This document shows, piece after piece, positions 23,740 to 35,100 of a stretch of DNA of 37,853 nt. A program made the position numbers and the translations under genes. Position 1 is the first letter of the stretch. Every line of letters starts with the position of its first letter. The DNA is taken from assembly GCA_002071415.1 (NCBI GenBank), contig MWFC01000021.1, forward strand, positions 1-37,853, given 5' to 3'. The notes below the pieces were generated by a model. That model did no database searches, was not told the DNA's origin, and saw only the letters and a program-made list of their open reading frames with translations. This DNA comes from Bacteroidetes bacterium ADurb.Bin012. GTDB taxonomy: Bacteria > Bacteroidota > Bacteroidia > Bacteroidales > TTA-H9.

Positions 23740-24927
23740 ATGGCAAAAGAAAAATTCGATCGTTCCAAACCTCATGTGAATATTGGAACAATTGGTCATA
23801 TCGACCATGGTAAAACCACCCTAACCGCTGCTATCACCATGGTGCTTTCCAGAGCGGGTCTTTCCGAATTCCGTTCATTCGATTCAATCGACAATGCACC
23901 AGAAGAAAAAGCACGTGGTATAACCATTAATACCTCCCACATCGAATACCAAACGGCTAACAGGCATTATGCCCATGTGGATTGCCCCGGCCATGCCGAC
24001 TATATTAAGAATATGATTACCGGAGCAGCCCAGATGGATGGTGCTATCTTAGTAGTAGCTGCTACCGACGGACCTATGCCCCAAACACGTGAACATATCC
24101 TATTGGCCCGCCAGGTGGGTGTTCCCCGCTTGGTAGTTTTCATAAATAAAGTGGACCTGGTAGACGATCCAGAACTCCTCGATCTTGTGGAAATGGAAAC
24201 TCGTGACCTCTTGAATTTTTATGGGTTCGATGGAGACAATACCCCTATAATTCGTGGCTCGGCACTTGGTGCGCTCAATGATGAACCCCAATGGGTCGAA
24301 GCCGTCAAAGAACTGATGCAAAAAGTCGATGAGTGGATTCCTTTGCCTCAACGTGCTATCGATAAGCCTTTCCTTATGCCTGTTGAAGACGTTTTCTCTA
24401 TTACAGGCCGTGGAACAGTTGCAACGGGTAGAATCGAGACGGGAATCATAAGAACTGGAGACCCAGTGGAGATAATCGGACTGGGTGCCGAAAAATTAAA
24501 ATCGGTCGTAACCGGCGTAGAAATGTTCCGTAAAATTCTCGACGAAGGTAAAGCTGGCGATAATGCCGGACTTTTGCTTCGTGGAATCGATAAGGATGAA
24601 ATTCGTCGTGGCATGGTTGTTGCTGCTCCTGGGAGCATCAAACCTCATAAACATTTCAAGGCGCAGGTGTATATTCTTAAAAAGGAAGAAGGTGGACGTC
24701 ATACCCCCTTCCATAATAAATACCGACCCCAATTCTATTTCCGCACTACCGATGTGACGGGAGAAATTACTCTTCCCGAAGGCGTCGAAATGGTTATGCC
24801 GGGCGATAACCTCGAAATCGAAGTAAAGTTGATATATGAAATAGCCATGAACCCTAACCTTCGTTTTGCTATACGTGAAGGAGGCAGAACAGTGGGAGCG
24901 GGTCAGGTTACTGAAATATTAGACTGA
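23740..24927 (+). CDS. tuf: Elongation factor Tu
   Basis: A 395-residue GTPase that delivers aminoacyl-tRNA to the ribosome. The G1 motif GHIDHGKT is at residues 19-26, switch I contains [11 protein letters not shown]3 is DCPGHADY, G4 is NKVD and G5 GSAL. Domain 2 (residues about 205-300) and domain 3 (ending [13 protein letters not shown]) are complete. It lies 51 bases after tRNA-Thr and is followed by tRNA-Trp, secE and nusG, the usual order in Bacteroidales. Transcription probably starts at the promoter at 23324. The first residue of G2 and all nucleotide-binding residues are conserved, so the protein should be functional. Confidence 0.99.
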   Translation: MAKEKFDRSKPHVNIGTIGHIDHGKTTLTAAITMVLSRAGLSEFRSFDSIDNAPEEKARGITINTSHIEYQTANRHYAHVDCPGHADYIKNMITGAAQMDGAILVVAATDGPMPQTREHILLARQVGVPRLVVFINKVDLVDDPELLDLVEMETRDLLNFYGFDGDNTPIIRGSALGALNDEPQWVEAVKELMQKVDEWIPLPQRAIDKPFLMPVEDVFSITGRGTVATGRIETGIIRTGDPVEIIGLGAEKLKSVVTGVEMFRKILDEGKAGDNAGLLLRGIDKDEIRRGMVVAAPGSIKPHKHFKAQVYILKKEEGGRHTPFHNKYRPQFYFRTTDVTGEITLPEGVEMVMPGDNLEIEVKLIYEIAMNPNLRFAIREGGRTVGAGQVTEILD

Positions 24928-25007
24928 TTCTTTTGTTTTATTTCTTCATCCAATCCAAGTCCTTGCTTTTCATAAGCGAGGCCTGTGGGAAAGCAAGAAA
25001 ATGACGA

Positions 25008-25080
25008 ACGGGTGTAGCTCAATTGGTAGAGTGGTGGTCTCCAAAACCATAGGCTGGGAGTTCGAGTCTCTCCACCCGTG
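25008..25080 (+). tRNA. tRNA-Trp (CCA)
   Basis: Acceptor ACGGGTG (25008-25014) pairs with CACCCGT (25073-25079), discriminator G at 25080. The anticodon loop CTCCAAA gives CCA. D arm TAGCTCAATTGGTAGAG and T arm GGGAGTTCGAGTCTCTC are intact. It sits between tuf and secE as in related genomes. The 3' CCA tail is not encoded. Confidence 0.96.
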
Positions 25081-25097
25081 CAAACTTGCATAAAATT

Positions 25098-25301
25098 ATG
25101 GCTAAGTCAAAGAAAATCGTTCGTTATGTAAAGGAAAGCTACGACGAATTGGTGCACAAAGTTACGTGGCCTTCCTGGAGTGAACTTCAAAATAGCGCTG
25201 TGGTGGTATCTATTGCTTCCCTGATTATTGCCCTAGTGGTTTTTCTGATAGATATTGCCTTCGAAAACATCTTAAAGTTTTTCTATGGTTTGTTCATGTG
25301 A
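25098..25301 (+). CDS. secE: Preprotein translocase subunit SecE
   Basis: The start at 25098 gives a 67-residue protein (MAKSKKIVRYVKESYDELVH). It is the short single-helix SecE that clamps SecY in the SecYEG channel. The family signature region KVTWPSWSEL is followed by one hydrophobic helix (VVVSIASLIIALVVFLIDIA). The gene begins 17 bases after tRNA-Trp; a frame extension to a TTG at 25086 (MHKI) is unlikely because it adds nothing conserved. nusG follows 61 bases downstream. Confidence 0.95.
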   Translation: MAKSKKIVRYVKESYDELVHKVTWPSWSELQNSAVVVSIASLIIALVVFLIDIAFENILKFFYGLFM

Positions 25302-25350
25302 ACAAGATGTTAGCGAATGCGCAGAAAAATACCGAATCTATTCCTAAAAT

Positions 25351-25359
25351 AAAGGAGGG
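25351..25359 (+). promoter_or_regulatory. Strong Shine-Dalgarno of nusG
   Basis: AAAGGAGGG ends a few bases before the ATG at 25363. It resembles the site upstream of the lipoprotein at 5880. Confidence 0.65.
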
Positions 25360-25362
25360 CGT

Positions 25363-25902
25363 ATGAGCGAAGAAAAAAAATGGTACGTAATACGAGCCAT
25401 TAGTGGTGGCGAAAGAAAGGTGAAGCAATACCTCGAAAACGAAATCAAGAGGCTTCATCTTGAGGATTACATTTCTCAAGTGCTCATACCCACTGAGAAG
25501 GTTTATCAAATTCGTAATGGGAAGAAAGTTTGTAAAGAAAGAAACTATTTCCCGGGTTATATACTCATCGAAGCCGTATTAACTGGAGAAATTCCGGGTA
25601 TTATCCTGAATATCCCTGGTGTATTGGGTTTTCTTGGGTCTAAAGATAAACCTCAACCTTTACGTAAATCAGAAGTCAATCGTTTATTAGGTAAAGTTGA
25701 TGAACTTGCCGAAGCAGGCGAAGAAGTCAATATCCCCTTTATAGTGGGTGAAACCGTAACGGTGATAGATGGTCCATTCAATAGTTTCAGTGGAGTAATC
25801 GAAGAAATCAACGAAGAAAAGAAGAAGCTAAAGGTAATGGTGAAAATCTTTGGCCGTAAAACTCCACTGGAATTGAGTTTTATGCAGGTTGCAAAGGAAT
25901 AG
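25363..25902 (+). CDS. nusG: Transcription termination/antitermination protein NusG
   Basis: A 179-residue protein with the two usual domains. The N-terminal NGN domain begins [20 protein letters not shown] and carries [10 protein letters not shown], the surface that binds the RNA polymerase clamp helices. The C-terminal KOW domain contains [20 protein letters not shown]. It modulates pausing and links RNA polymerase to Rho or to the ribosome. It follows secE and precedes rplK, as in most bacteria. Length and motifs are canonical; nothing suggests the specialised LoaP/RfaH/UpxY paralogues of Bacteroidota, which accompany polysaccharide loci. Confidence 0.97.
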   Translation: MSEEKKWYVIRAISGGERKVKQYLENEIKRLHLEDYISQVLIPTEKVYQIRNGKKVCKERNYFPGYILIEAVLTGEIPGIILNIPGVLGFLGSKDKPQPLRKSEVNRLLGKVDELAEAGEEVNIPFIVGETVTVIDGPFNSFSGVIEEINEEKKKLKVMVKIFGRKTPLELSFMQVAKE

Positions 25903-25964
25903 ATTATACCTCATTGGCATGCTGAATTAGCAAGCTTTTAACATTTACTAAATTATTCATTACA

Positions 25965-26408
25965 ATGGCAAAAGAAGTAACCGGAATCATCAAATTGCAA
26001 ATCAAAGGAGGAGCTGCAAATCCTGCACCACCCATTGGCCCAGCCTTAGGATCAAAGGGTTTGAATATCATGGAATTTTGCAAGCAGTTTAATGCCCGTA
26101 CTCAGGATGTAGCTGGGAAAATTGTACCAGTCATCATTACTGTTTATAAGGATAAATCCTTCGATTTTGTAGTCAAGACGCCACCGGTAGTGGTACAGTT
26201 ATTCGAAGCAGTTAAAGTTCAGAAAGGTTCGGCAGAACCCAATCGCAATAAAATTGGCAGCGTAACCTGGGATCAGGTACATGAAATTGCTGCAATAAAA
26301 ATGCCCGACCTAAATTGCTTTACGATTGAATCGGCAATGAAAATGGTTGCCGGTACCGCACGCAGCGTTGGAATTACTATCACAGGAAATCCTCCTTTTG
26401 CTGATTAA
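25965..26408 (+). CDS. rplK: 50S ribosomal protein L11
   Basis: A 147-residue protein that forms the base of the L7/L12 stalk with 23S rRNA. The N-terminal domain contains the proline-rich [20 protein letters not shown], target region of thiostrepton-type drugs, and the C-terminal RNA-binding domain ends [19 protein letters not shown]. It lies 62 bases after nusG and 55 bases before rplA. In many bacteria the rplK-rplA message is autoregulated by L1; I could not identify a clear L1 mimic site in the leader. Confidence 0.98.
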   Translation: MAKEVTGIIKLQIKGGAANPAPPIGPALGSKGLNIMEFCKQFNARTQDVAGKIVPVIITVYKDKSFDFVVKTPPVVVQLFEAVKVQKGSAEPNRNKIGSVTWDQVHEIAAIKMPDLNCFTIESAMKMVAGTARSVGITITGNPPFAD

Positions 26409-26463
26409 TATTCTGACATTAATTAAATAAAGCACTTGACATCAAACCATCAAGTTTTAAAAA

Positions 26464-27159
26464 ATGGCACAACTTACACGAAAACGCAAAGAAGCTTTAG
26501 CACAATATAACAGGAACAAGGCTTATACACTGACCGAAGCCTGTGAACTCGTCAAAAAGATTACTTATACCAAATTCGATGCATCGGTTGACATGGATGT
26601 ACGCTTAGGTGTCGATCCTCGTAAACCCAATCAGATGGTTCGTGGTATGGTTACTCTTCCACATGGAACAGGGAAAACCATACGTGTATTGGTGCTATGT
26701 ACACCTGATAAGGAAGAAGAAGCTAAAGCAGCTGGCGCTGATTACTACGGACTGGACGAATACATCAATAAAATAAAAAACGGCTGGACCGATATTGATG
26801 TCGTTATTACTACACCCAATGTAATGCCTAAAGTAGGCGCTTTGGGGAAGATTCTTGGCCCTCGCGGCCTTATGCCCAATCCAAAGTCGGGTACTGTTAC
26901 TATGGATATAGCTACGGCAGTTAAAGAAGTAAAAGCGGGTAAAATCGAATTCAAAGTGGATAAATATGGAATCATCCACGCTCCAATTGCCAAAGTTTCG
27001 TTCGATGCAAACAAGATCTATGAAAATGCAAAAGAACTGCTTCAGGCAATCATCCGATTGAAACCAGCTGCCGCAAAGGGCACCTACATCAAGAGTATTT
27101 ATTTGTCGAGCACAATGAGCCCGGGCATCCAAGTCGATCCCCGTTCGATTACTGCCTGA
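26464..27159 (+). CDS. rplA: 50S ribosomal protein L1
   Basis: A 231-residue protein of the mobile L1 stalk that contacts E-site tRNA and 23S rRNA and often represses its own operon. The family segments are present: [55 protein letters not shown] and the C-terminal [13 protein letters not shown]. Length is normal. It follows rplK in the same transcript and precedes rplJ by 39 bases. Confidence 0.98.
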   Translation: MAQLTRKRKEALAQYNRNKAYTLTEACELVKKITYTKFDASVDMDVRLGVDPRKPNQMVRGMVTLPHGTGKTIRVLVLCTPDKEEEAKAAGADYYGLDEYINKIKNGWTDIDVVITTPNVMPKVGALGKILGPRGLMPNPKSGTVTMDIATAVKEVKAGKIEFKVDKYGIIHAPIAKVSFDANKIYENAKELLQAIIRLKPAAAKGTYIKSIYLSSTMSPGIQVDPRSITA

Positions 27160-27198
27160 TGAATAAAATCTATTTCAAAATGCCAAAAAAAATGCATA

Positions 27199-27720
27199 AT
27201 GAGAAAAGAAGATAAAAGTCGACTCATAGACGTATTGACTGAACAGATCAAGGAGAGTAATTATTTCTATATTACCGATGCCTCTGATCTTAATTGTGAG
27301 ATCACAAATCAGTTAAGGCGGTTATGTTTCAAACAGAATATCCAGATGAAAATGGTGAAAAACAGCTTGTTGAAGAAAGCCATGGAACGTAGTGGACGTG
27401 ATTTTAGCCCTCTTTACGAAGTGCTAAATGGACATACTGCGGTTTTGTTTTCCGAAACAGGCAGTGCACCCGCTCGGCTCATTCAGGAATTCCGGCAGAA
27501 AACCAAAAACCCTAAACCGCTTTTTAAGGGAGCATATATAGAAGAATCATTCTATATTGGTGAAGAACAGCTCGATGCGCTGGCAAACCTGAAGACGAAG
27601 AATGAATTGATAGGTGATATCATCGCTTTGTTGCAGTCGCCTGCATTAAATGTGATTTCTGCTTTGCAGTCGGGTGGAGGCAAATTGGCGGGAATCGTTA
27701 AAACCCTCTCAGAAAGGTGA
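27199..27720 (+). CDS. rplJ: 50S ribosomal protein L10
   Basis: A 173-residue protein that anchors the L7/L12 dimers to the stalk. The N-terminal RNA-binding domain begins MRKEDKSRLIDVLTEQIKES and contains KMVKNSLLKKAMERSG; the C-terminal helix that binds L12 dimers (LQSPALNVISALQSGGGKLA) is present. It sits between rplA and rplL in the usual order. In many bacteria L10-L12 represses this message by binding its leader; the 39-base gap before the gene is short, so any such site would overlap the end of rplA. Confidence 0.97.
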   Translation: MRKEDKSRLIDVLTEQIKESNYFYITDASDLNCEITNQLRRLCFKQNIQMKMVKNSLLKKAMERSGRDFSPLYEVLNGHTAVLFSETGSAPARLIQEFRQKTKNPKPLFKGAYIEESFYIGEEQLDALANLKTKNELIGDIIALLQSPALNVISALQSGGGKLAGIVKTLSER

Positions 27721-27799
27721 TATTTGGAATTTTAACCCTATGTAACCAAATTTTCAAATTGTAAAACAAATTTTAAAAACACTTAATACTCAATTAAAA

Positions 27800-28183
27800 A
27801 TGGCAGATCTGAAAGCTTTTGCAGAACAATTAGTTAACCTAACTGTTAAGGAAGTCAATGAACTTGCAAAAATTCTTAAAGAAGAATATGGAATAGAACC
27901 TGCTGCCGCTGTGGCAGTTGCTGCTGCTCCTGGGGCTTCGACCGGTGCTGCACAAGAAACCGTTGAAGAAAAAACTTCTTTCGATGTAATTTTGAAAGAT
28001 GCTGGAAAAGAAAAATTAAAAGTGGTTAAATTAGTGAAGGAACTTACCAGCTTAGGCCTTAAAGAAGCTAAGGACCTGGTTGATGCTGCTCCAAAACCTA
28101 TTAAGGAAGGCATCTCGAAAGACGAAGCCGAAGGACTTAAGAAGTCTCTCGAAGAAGTTGGCGCAATTGTTGAAATCAATTAG
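27800..28183 (+). CDS. rplL: 50S ribosomal protein L7/L12
   Basis: A 127-residue acidic stalk protein that recruits translation GTPases. The N-terminal dimerisation helix ([20 protein letters not shown]), the flexible Ala-rich hinge ([17 protein letters not shown]) and the C-terminal factor-binding domain ([20 protein letters not shown] and [20 protein letters not shown]) are all visible. Full length. The gene is followed by a strong hairpin before rpoB, so L7/L12 can be produced in the excess the stalk needs. Confidence 0.98.
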   Translation: MADLKAFAEQLVNLTVKEVNELAKILKEEYGIEPAAAVAVAAAPGASTGAAQETVEEKTSFDVILKDAGKEKLKVVKLVKELTSLGLKEAKDLVDAAPKPIKEGISKDEAEGLKKSLEEVGAIVEIN

Positions 28184-28214
28184 ATACTATTCTTTGTTCC
28201 TCCTCTGAAAACTG

Positions 28215-28257
28215 CCGTCCTTGGCACACAAGGACGGTGGTTTATCTCTTTTTTCAT
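28215..28257 (+). terminator. Hairpin between rplL and rpoB, attenuator-like
   Basis: CCGTCCTTG (28215-28223) pairs perfectly with CAAGGACGG (28229-28237), loop GCACA; three further C-G/G-U pairs extend the stem. A T-rich tract (TTTATCTCTTTTTTC) follows. It has the form of an intrinsic terminator. Since rpoB must still be expressed, it is best seen as a partial terminator, comparable in position to the rplL-rpoB attenuator of Escherichia coli. Confidence 0.8.
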
Positions 28258-28311
28258 GTTACTGTATTGTTCTTTAATTCATTTTCCGTTCGAACTAAAA
28301 AACCTAATACC

Positions 28312-31300
28312 TTGGCGCATAAAAACATAGACAGGATTAACTTCGGAACCACGAAGCTCACCATCCAATACCCTGATTTTCTTGATGTTCAGTTGCAGTC
28401 GTTCAAGGATTTTTTCCAACTGGAAACAATTCCTGAAAACCGCGTCAATGAAGGGCTTTATAAGGTTTTTTCCGAAAATTTCCCTATTTCTGATGCCCGC
28501 AACAACTTTGTATTGGAATTTCTTGATTATTTTATCGATCCTCCCAGATATTCTATCGATGAATGTTTGGAAAGAGGCTTAACTTACAGTGTTCCCCTCA
28601 AGGCGAAACTGAAATTGTATTGTACCGATCCCGAACACGAGGACTTCGAAACTATTATTCAGGATGTGTATCTGGGAATGATTCCATACATGACTCCTAA
28701 GGGAACTTTTATCATCAACGGAGCTGAAAGAGTAGTTGTTTCGCAATTGCATAGATCGCCAGGAGTATTTTTCGGCCAAAACTATCACGCCAATGGAAGT
28801 ATTCTGTATTCGGCACGTATCATCCCTTTCAAGGGTTCATGGATGGAATTTACCACCGATATCAATAACGTGCTCTATGCCTATATCGATAGAAAGAAAA
28901 AATTACCCGTTACTACTCTCCTCAGAGCCATTGGATATGAATCCGATAGAGATATTTTAGCTATTTTCGACCTATTTCAGGAAGTAAAGGTTACAAAAAC
29001 TACGGCAAAGAAACTGATAGGGCAGAAACTTGCTGCACGTGTGGTTAGAACATGGATCGAAGACTTTGCCGATGAAGACACCGGAGAAGTTTCTTCTTAC
29101 GAACGTACGGAAGTCATAATTGAAAGAGAAACCATACTCGAGCAGGCACATATTGATAAGATACTGGAATTCGATGTCAAAACAGTACTTATCCATAAGG
29201 AAAGTCCCGACCAAATGGACTACAGCATCATCTTCAATACTTTGCAAAAAGACCCTGCCAATTCGGCAAAAGAAGCAGTCGAGTTTATCTATCGTCAGTT
29301 GCGTAGCGCCGATCCACCTGATGAAGAAACAGCCAGAGGAATCATCGAAAAACTGTTTTTCTCCGACAAACGCTATGATTTGGGTGATGTGGGAAGATAT
29401 CGCATCAACAAAAAACTCGGTCTGGATATTCCTGACGAGGTTAAAGTGCTCACCCGAGAAGATATTATTGCCATTATCAAATACCTTGTTGCAATGGTAA
29501 ACAACAGGGCTGAGATCGATGATATTGACCATTTGAGTAATCGCCGTGTGCGTACTGTAGGTGAACAATTATATGGACAATTCGGCGTTGGGCTGGCACG
29601 TATGGCACGTACCATACGCGAAAGGATGAATGTCCGTGATAATGAGGTTTTTACACCTACTGATCTCATTAATGCCAAAACACTTTCCTCCGTAATAAAT
29701 TCTTTCTTTGGAACCAATCAGTTGTCGCAGTTCATGGACCAAACCAATCCCCTTTCGGAGCTTACACACAAAAGAAGGATTTCCGCTTTGGGACCGGGAG
29801 GTTTGACTCGCGACCGGGCAGGTTTTGAAGTTAGAGACGTGCATTATACCCACTATGGACGCTTGTGCACTATCGAAACTCCTGAGGGACCCAATATCGG
29901 ACTCATTTCTTCTCTATGTGTTTATGCCAAGATCAATAACCTCGGTTTCATCGAGACTCCATATTACAAAGTTGAAAATGGTAAGGTTTTAATGAAAGAA
30001 CCTCCCATTTATTTAAGTGCCGAAGAAGAGGAAAAAAAGGTTATTGCCCAGGCCAGTACGCCTATAGACGAAGAAGGGAACCTGATTCCCGACAAGATAA
30101 AAGTTAGATATCTCGCTGACTATCCTATCGTAAGCCCACAGGAAGTCGACTTGATCGACTGCGCCCCTAACCAGATTGCATCCATTGCTGCTTCGCTCAT
30201 TCCTTTCCTTGAACATGACGACGCCAACCGCGCCTTGATGGGGTCGAACATGATGCGACAGGCTGTTCCTCTGCTTAACCCTGAGGTACCTATCATAGGA
30301 ACAGGCATCGAAGAATTTGTAGCCCGCGACTCGCGTGTTTTGATAAACGCCGAAGGTAATGGAGTAGTGGAATATGTCGACGCCACCCGCGTCGTCATCC
30401 GTTATGAACGAAATGATATGGAAAGGCTCATCAGTTTTGATGAAGATGTAAAAACCTACTATCTTATTAAATTTCAGCGTACCAATCAAAATACTACCAT
30501 CAACCTTAGGCCTATTGTTAGAAAAGGCGACAAAGTGGTGAAAGGACAAGTTTTGTGCGAGGGTTATGCTACTTCGAATGGAGAGCTGGCCCTGGGCCGA
30601 AACCTCATGGTAGCATTTATGCCATGGAAAGGCTATAATTTCGAAGATGCCATTGTGATTTCCGAAAAAGTAATCAAGGAAGATATCTTTACTTCGATCC
30701 ACATCGAAGAATATACTCTGGAAGTTAGAGATACCAAACGTGGACAGGAAGAGCTAACCAACGACATTCCCAATGTAAGCAGCGAGGCTACAAAAGACCT
30801 CGATGAGAATGGACTCGTAAGAATAGGCGCCGAAGTAAACGAAGGCGACATTCTGATCGGAAAAATTACTCCCAAAGGAGAAAGTGATCCTACTCCCGAA
30901 GAAAAGCTTCTTAGAGCAATATTTGGCGATAAAGCGGGCGATGTGAAAGACGCTTCCCTCAAGGCACCTCCTTCAATGCATGGTGTGGTAATCGATAAAA
31001 AACTATTCAGCCGTGCGGTAAAAGATAAAAAAGCCAAAAGTAAGGAAAAAGAACTGTTAAAAGAACTCGAAGAAGATTTTAAAAAGAAATCGCAAGAACT
31101 GAAAACCAAGTTGATCGAGAAATTACTCATCTTAGTGAATGGAAAGGTTTCGCAAGGTGTTTACAGTAATTTCAAACAAGAAATCATACCCAAGAAGGCC
31201 CGGTTTAACGAGAAGATTCTCCGCGAAATCGATTATACTACTGTAAATCCCAATCGCTGGACCCTCGATAAAGAAAAGAACGAACTCATCAAAGGCCTTA

Positions 31301-32118
31301 TCAATAATTACAATATTCATTACCGAGAAATTCTTGGTGTTTATAACCGGAAAAAGTTTGTAGCCACAGTTGGTGACGAGCTTCCCAATGGCATTGTGCA
31401 GATGGCAAAGGTTTATGTTGCAAAGAAGCGCAAATTGACTGTAGGCGATAAAATGGCCGGCCGTCATGGGAATAAAGGTATAGTAGCCAAGATTGTGAGA
31501 GAAGAAGATATGCCATTCTTACCCGATGGCACACCCGTAGATATTGTTCTGAATCCATTGGGCGTTCCTTCACGAATGAACCTTGGCCAGATTTATGAAA
31601 CCATCCTGGGTTGGGCTGGGAAAGAACTTGGCTTACGCTTTTCAACTCCCATTTTCGATGGTGCTTCATTAGACCAGATCAATGAATATATGGGGAAGGC
31701 CAGATTACCCGAAAACGGAAGCCTGTATCTATACGATGGTGGTACAGGCGAACGTTTCGACCAACCGGCCACGGTGGGTTATATTTATATGCTCAAGCTT
31801 CATCATCTTGTTGACGATAAGATGCATGCTCGTTCCATAGGCCCTTATTCTCTCATTACACAACAACCTCTTGGTGGGAAGGCCCAATTTGGAGGACAAC
31901 GGTTTGGAGAAATGGAGGTTTGGGCACTCGAAGCCTTTGGTGCAGCCAATGTTCTGCAAGAGATTCTTACTGTTAAATCAGACGATGTAGCAGGGCGAGC
32001 CAAGGCTTACGAAGCTATCGTCAAGGGTGAAAATATGCCCGTTCCCAATGTACCCGAGTCATTCAATGTTCTGGTTCATGAACTTCGAGGTTTAGGCCTG
32101 AATATAGCCTTTGAATAA
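28312..32118 (+). CDS. rpoB: DNA-directed RNA polymerase subunit beta
   Basis: The largest conserved frame contains the beta subunit, about 1268 residues from the proposed TTG start at 28312 ([11 protein letters not shown]). An upstream GTG (28237) lies within the terminator stem and would add 25 non-conserved residues. The protein contains the rifampicin pocket ([40 protein letters not shown]) with wild-type-like Asp, His, Arg and Ser resistance positions, [13 protein letters not shown], the catalytic-region lysines in [12 protein letters not shown], and the C-terminal clamp segment [20 protein letters not shown]. It combines with beta', two alpha and omega subunits. There is no ATG in the expected N-terminal position, which is unusual. 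rpoC follows 66 bases downstream. Confidence 0.97.
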   Translation: MAHKNIDRINFGTTKLTIQYPDFLDVQLQSFKDFFQLETIPENRVNEGLYKVFSENFPISDARNNFVLEFLDYFIDPPRYSIDECLERGLTYSVPLKAKLKLYCTDPEHEDFETIIQDVYLGMIPYMTPKGTFIINGAERVVVSQLHRSPGVFFGQNYHANGSILYSARIIPFKGSWMEFTTDINNVLYAYIDRKKKLPVTTLLRAIGYESDRDILAIFDLFQEVKVTKTTAKKLIGQKLAARVVRTWIEDFADEDTGEVSSYERTEVIIERETILEQAHIDKILEFDVKTVLIHKESPDQMDYSIIFNTLQKDPANSAKEAVEFIYRQLRSADPPDEETARGIIEKLFFSDKRYDLGDVGRYRINKKLGLDIPDEVKVLTREDIIAIIKYLVAMVNNRAEIDDIDHLSNRRVRTVGEQLYGQFGVGLARMARTIRERMNVRDNEVFTPTDLINAKTLSSVINSFFGTNQLSQFMDQTNPLSELTHKRRISALGPGGLTRDRAGFEVRDVHYTHYGRLCTIETPEGPNIGLISSLCVYAKINNLGFIETPYYKVENGKVLMKEPPIYLSAEEEEKKVIAQASTPIDEEGNLIPDKIKVRYLADYPIVSPQEVDLIDCAPNQIASIAASLIPFLEHDDANRALMGSNMMRQAVPLLNPEVPIIGTGIEEFVARDSRVLINAEGNGVVEYVDATRVVIRYERNDMERLISFDEDVKTYYLIKFQRTNQNTTINLRPIVRKGDKVVKGQVLCEGYATSNGELALGRNLMVAFMPWKGYNFEDAIVISEKVIKEDIFTSIHIEEYTLEVRDTKRGQEELTNDIPNVSSEATKDLDENGLVRIGAEVNEGDILIGKITPKGESDPTPEEKLLRAIFGDKAGDVKDASLKAPPSMHGVVIDKKLFSRAVKDKKAKSKEKELLKELEEDFKKKSQELKTKLIEKLLILVNGKVSQGVYSNFKQEIIPKKARFNEKILREIDYTTVNPNRWTLDKEKNELIKGLINNYNIHYREILGVYNRKKFVATVGDELPNGIVQMAKVYVAKKRKLTVGDKMAGRHGNKGIVAKIVREEDMPFLPDGTPVDIVLNPLGVPSRMNLGQIYETILGWAGKELGLRFSTPIFDGASLDQINEYMGKARLPENGSLYLYDGGTGERFDQPATVGYIYMLKLHHLVDDKMHARSIGPYSLITQQPLGGKAQFGGQRFGEMEVWALEAFGAANVLQEILTVKSDDVAGRAKAYEAIVKGENMPVPNVPESFNVLVHELRGLGLNIAFE

Positions 32119-32184
32119 TGCCATTTGGCGTAAGACTCAGGCGTTTGTATAAAATTTTTATTTTGCTGAAAATCAAATTCAAAT

Positions 32185-35100
32185 ATGGCGTTTAGAAAAG
32201 ATCCTACTGCTCCAATCAGCAATTTCAATCAAATCATGATCAGTTTGGCTTCTCCCGAATCCATACTCGAACGATCATACGGTGAAGTTCTAAAACCAGA
32301 GACCATTAATTATCGCACTTATAAGCCCGAGAGAGATGGCTTGTTTTGTGAACGAATCTTTGGTCCGGTAAAAGATTGGGAATGTCATTGTGGAAAATAC
32401 AAAAGAATCCGTTACAAGGGTATAGTATGCGACCGTTGCGGTGTTGAAGTAACCGAGAAAAAAGTTCGACGCGAACGCATGGGGCATATTCAGCTTGTTG
32501 TCCCTGTGGCTCATATCTGGTATTTCAGGTCTCTTCCCAATAAAATTGGCGCTCTGTTGGGTTTACCCACCAAGAAGCTGGAATCCATCATTTATTACGA
32601 GAATTATGTAGTAATCAATCCTGGGATAATGTCGAGCGAGGGCATATCTTACATGGATTTTTTATCTGAAGAGGACTATTTCAAGATCATCGAAAACCTT
32701 CCCCCTGAAAATCAGAATCTCGATGATAGCCATCCCGATAAATTCATTGCAAAAATGGGAGGCGAAGCCTTATATGACCTTCTTTCACGTATTGATCTCG
32801 ATAAGGAATCATTCGATTTAAGATACAAGGCAAGCATTGAAACCTCTCAACAACGTAAACAGGACATTTTAAAACGTTTACAAGTTTTTGAGGCATTTCG
32901 TGAAGCCAACCGCCGAACCGAAAATCGTCCGGAATGGATGATGGTAAAGGTAGTTCCAGTAATACCTCCCGAATTGAGGCCTTTGGTTCCATTGGATGGT
33001 GGCCGTTTTGCCACTTCCGACCTCAATGATTTGTATCGCAGGGTGATAATTCGTAACAATAGACTGAAACGACTCATCGAGATAAAAGCACCCGACGTTA
33101 TCTTGCGTAACGAAAAACGCATGCTTCAGGAAGCCGTTGATTCTCTTTTCGATAATTCACGCAAGGCCAGCTCCGTGAGAACCGAATCCAATCGTGCTCT
33201 CAAGTCACTGAGCGACAGTTTGAAAGGCAAACAAGGACGTTTCCGTCAGAATCTGCTTGGAAAACGCGTCGATTATTCAGGCCGTTCCGTCATCGTTGTT
33301 GGCCCCGAACTCAAGCTCAATGAATGCGGGCTTCCAAAGGAAATGGCCAGTGAACTTTTCAAACCTTTTATTATTCGCAAACTACTCGAACGCGGAATTG
33401 TAAAAACCGTAAAATCGGCCAAGAAAATCGTCGATCGCAAAGATCCTGTGGTCTGGGATATCCTCGAAAATGTTTTGAAAGGTCATCCTGTATTGTTAAA
33501 CCGTGCTCCTACCTTGCACCGCCTTGGAATTCAGGCCTTCCAGCCTAAACTCATCGAAGGCAAAGCCATTCAGCTTCATCCACTTGTTTGTACGGCTTTC
33601 AATGCCGACTTCGATGGCGACCAAATGGCCGTTCATGTTCCTTTGGGCAATGCCGCTATTTTAGAAGCACAAATTTTGATGCTGGCATCCCACAACATCC
33701 TGAACCCCGCCAATGGAGCTCCAATTACCGTTCCTTCGCAGGATATGGTTTTAGGATTATATTATATCACTAAACCCCGTAAATCTGAACCCGGACATCC
33801 CGTAAAAGGTGAAGGTATGGTATTTTATTCACCCGAAGAAGTAGTGATTGCTTATAATGAACAAAAGGTTGATCTGCATGCAATTATAAAGGTCAGAATT
33901 ACCGATTTTACCACTGATCCTCCTCAAAAGGAACTCATCGAAACAACCGTTGGAAGAGTTTTATTCAATCAGGTTATTCCTAAAGAGATCGGTTTTATTA
34001 ATCAAATGCTGACCAAGAAGAACCTGAGAGATATCATTGGCGAAGTATTGAAACGTACGGGTACTGCGGTAACTGCTAAATTTCTCGATGATATCAAGGA
34101 AATGGGTTTCATGACGGCCTTCAAGGCCGGGCTTTCGTTCAATATGGGTGATGTTATCATACCCGATAATAAAGACGAATTGATAGCCGAAGCCAATGCC
34201 GAAGTCGAAGAAGTAATAGGCAACTATACGATGGGCTTTATTACCAATAATGAGCGCTATAATCAGATCATCGACATTTGGACGCATACCAATTCGAAAC
34301 TTACGCTTACATTGATGGATAAGCTCACCAAAGATAAGCAAGGATTCAATTCCTTGTTCATGATGCTGGATTCAGGTGCTCGTGGTTCGAAGGAACAGAT
34401 CAGGCAGTTGGCTGGCATGCGTGGTTTGATGGCAAAACCTCAGAAATCGAGTGGTAGCGGTGGTGAAATCATCGAAAATCCCATTCTATCGAACTTCAAA
34501 GAAGGCTTGTCGGTTCTGGAATATTTCATTTCTACACATGGTGCCAGAAAAGGATTGGCCGATACTGCCCTGAAAACTGCTGACGCTGGTTATTTGACCA
34601 GGCGCCTGGTTGATGTTGCCCATGATGTGATTATCAATGAAGAAGATTGTGGGACCTTAAGAGGTTTAACCGTAACGGCACTCAAGAAAGACGAAGAAAT
34701 TGTCGAGAGCCTTTACGACCGTATCTTAGGTCGCGTAGCCCTTCATGATATTTATCATCCATATACCAACGAATTGATTGCTACTGCGGGTCAGGAATTA
34801 ACCGAAGAAATCTGCGAGATTATCGAAAAATCGCCTATTGAATCTGTCGATATACGGTCGGTTCTTACTTGTGAATCGAAATCCGGCGTTTGCGCCTTAT
34901 GTTATGGACGAAATCTGGCCAAAGGAAAAATGGTTCAGAAAGGTGAAACCGTTGGAGTAATCGCTGCCCAATCTATAGGTGAACCTGGAACTCAGCTTAC
35001 CCTTAGAACCTTCCACGTTGGGGGAGTTGCTGGGAATATTGCCTTGACCTCACGCATTGAGGCAAAATATGATGGTCGCCTCCAGATAGATGAATTGCGC

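Noticed and set aside
25086..25097. secE start at a TTG giving MHKI before MAKSKK
   Set aside because: It adds four non-conserved residues; the ATG at 25098 matches the usual N-terminus.
28237..28311. Extension of rpoB upstream to a GTG at 28237
   Set aside because: The GTG lies at the base of the terminator stem and the added 25 residues ([11 protein letters not shown] onwards) are hydrophobic and unlike any beta N-terminus.
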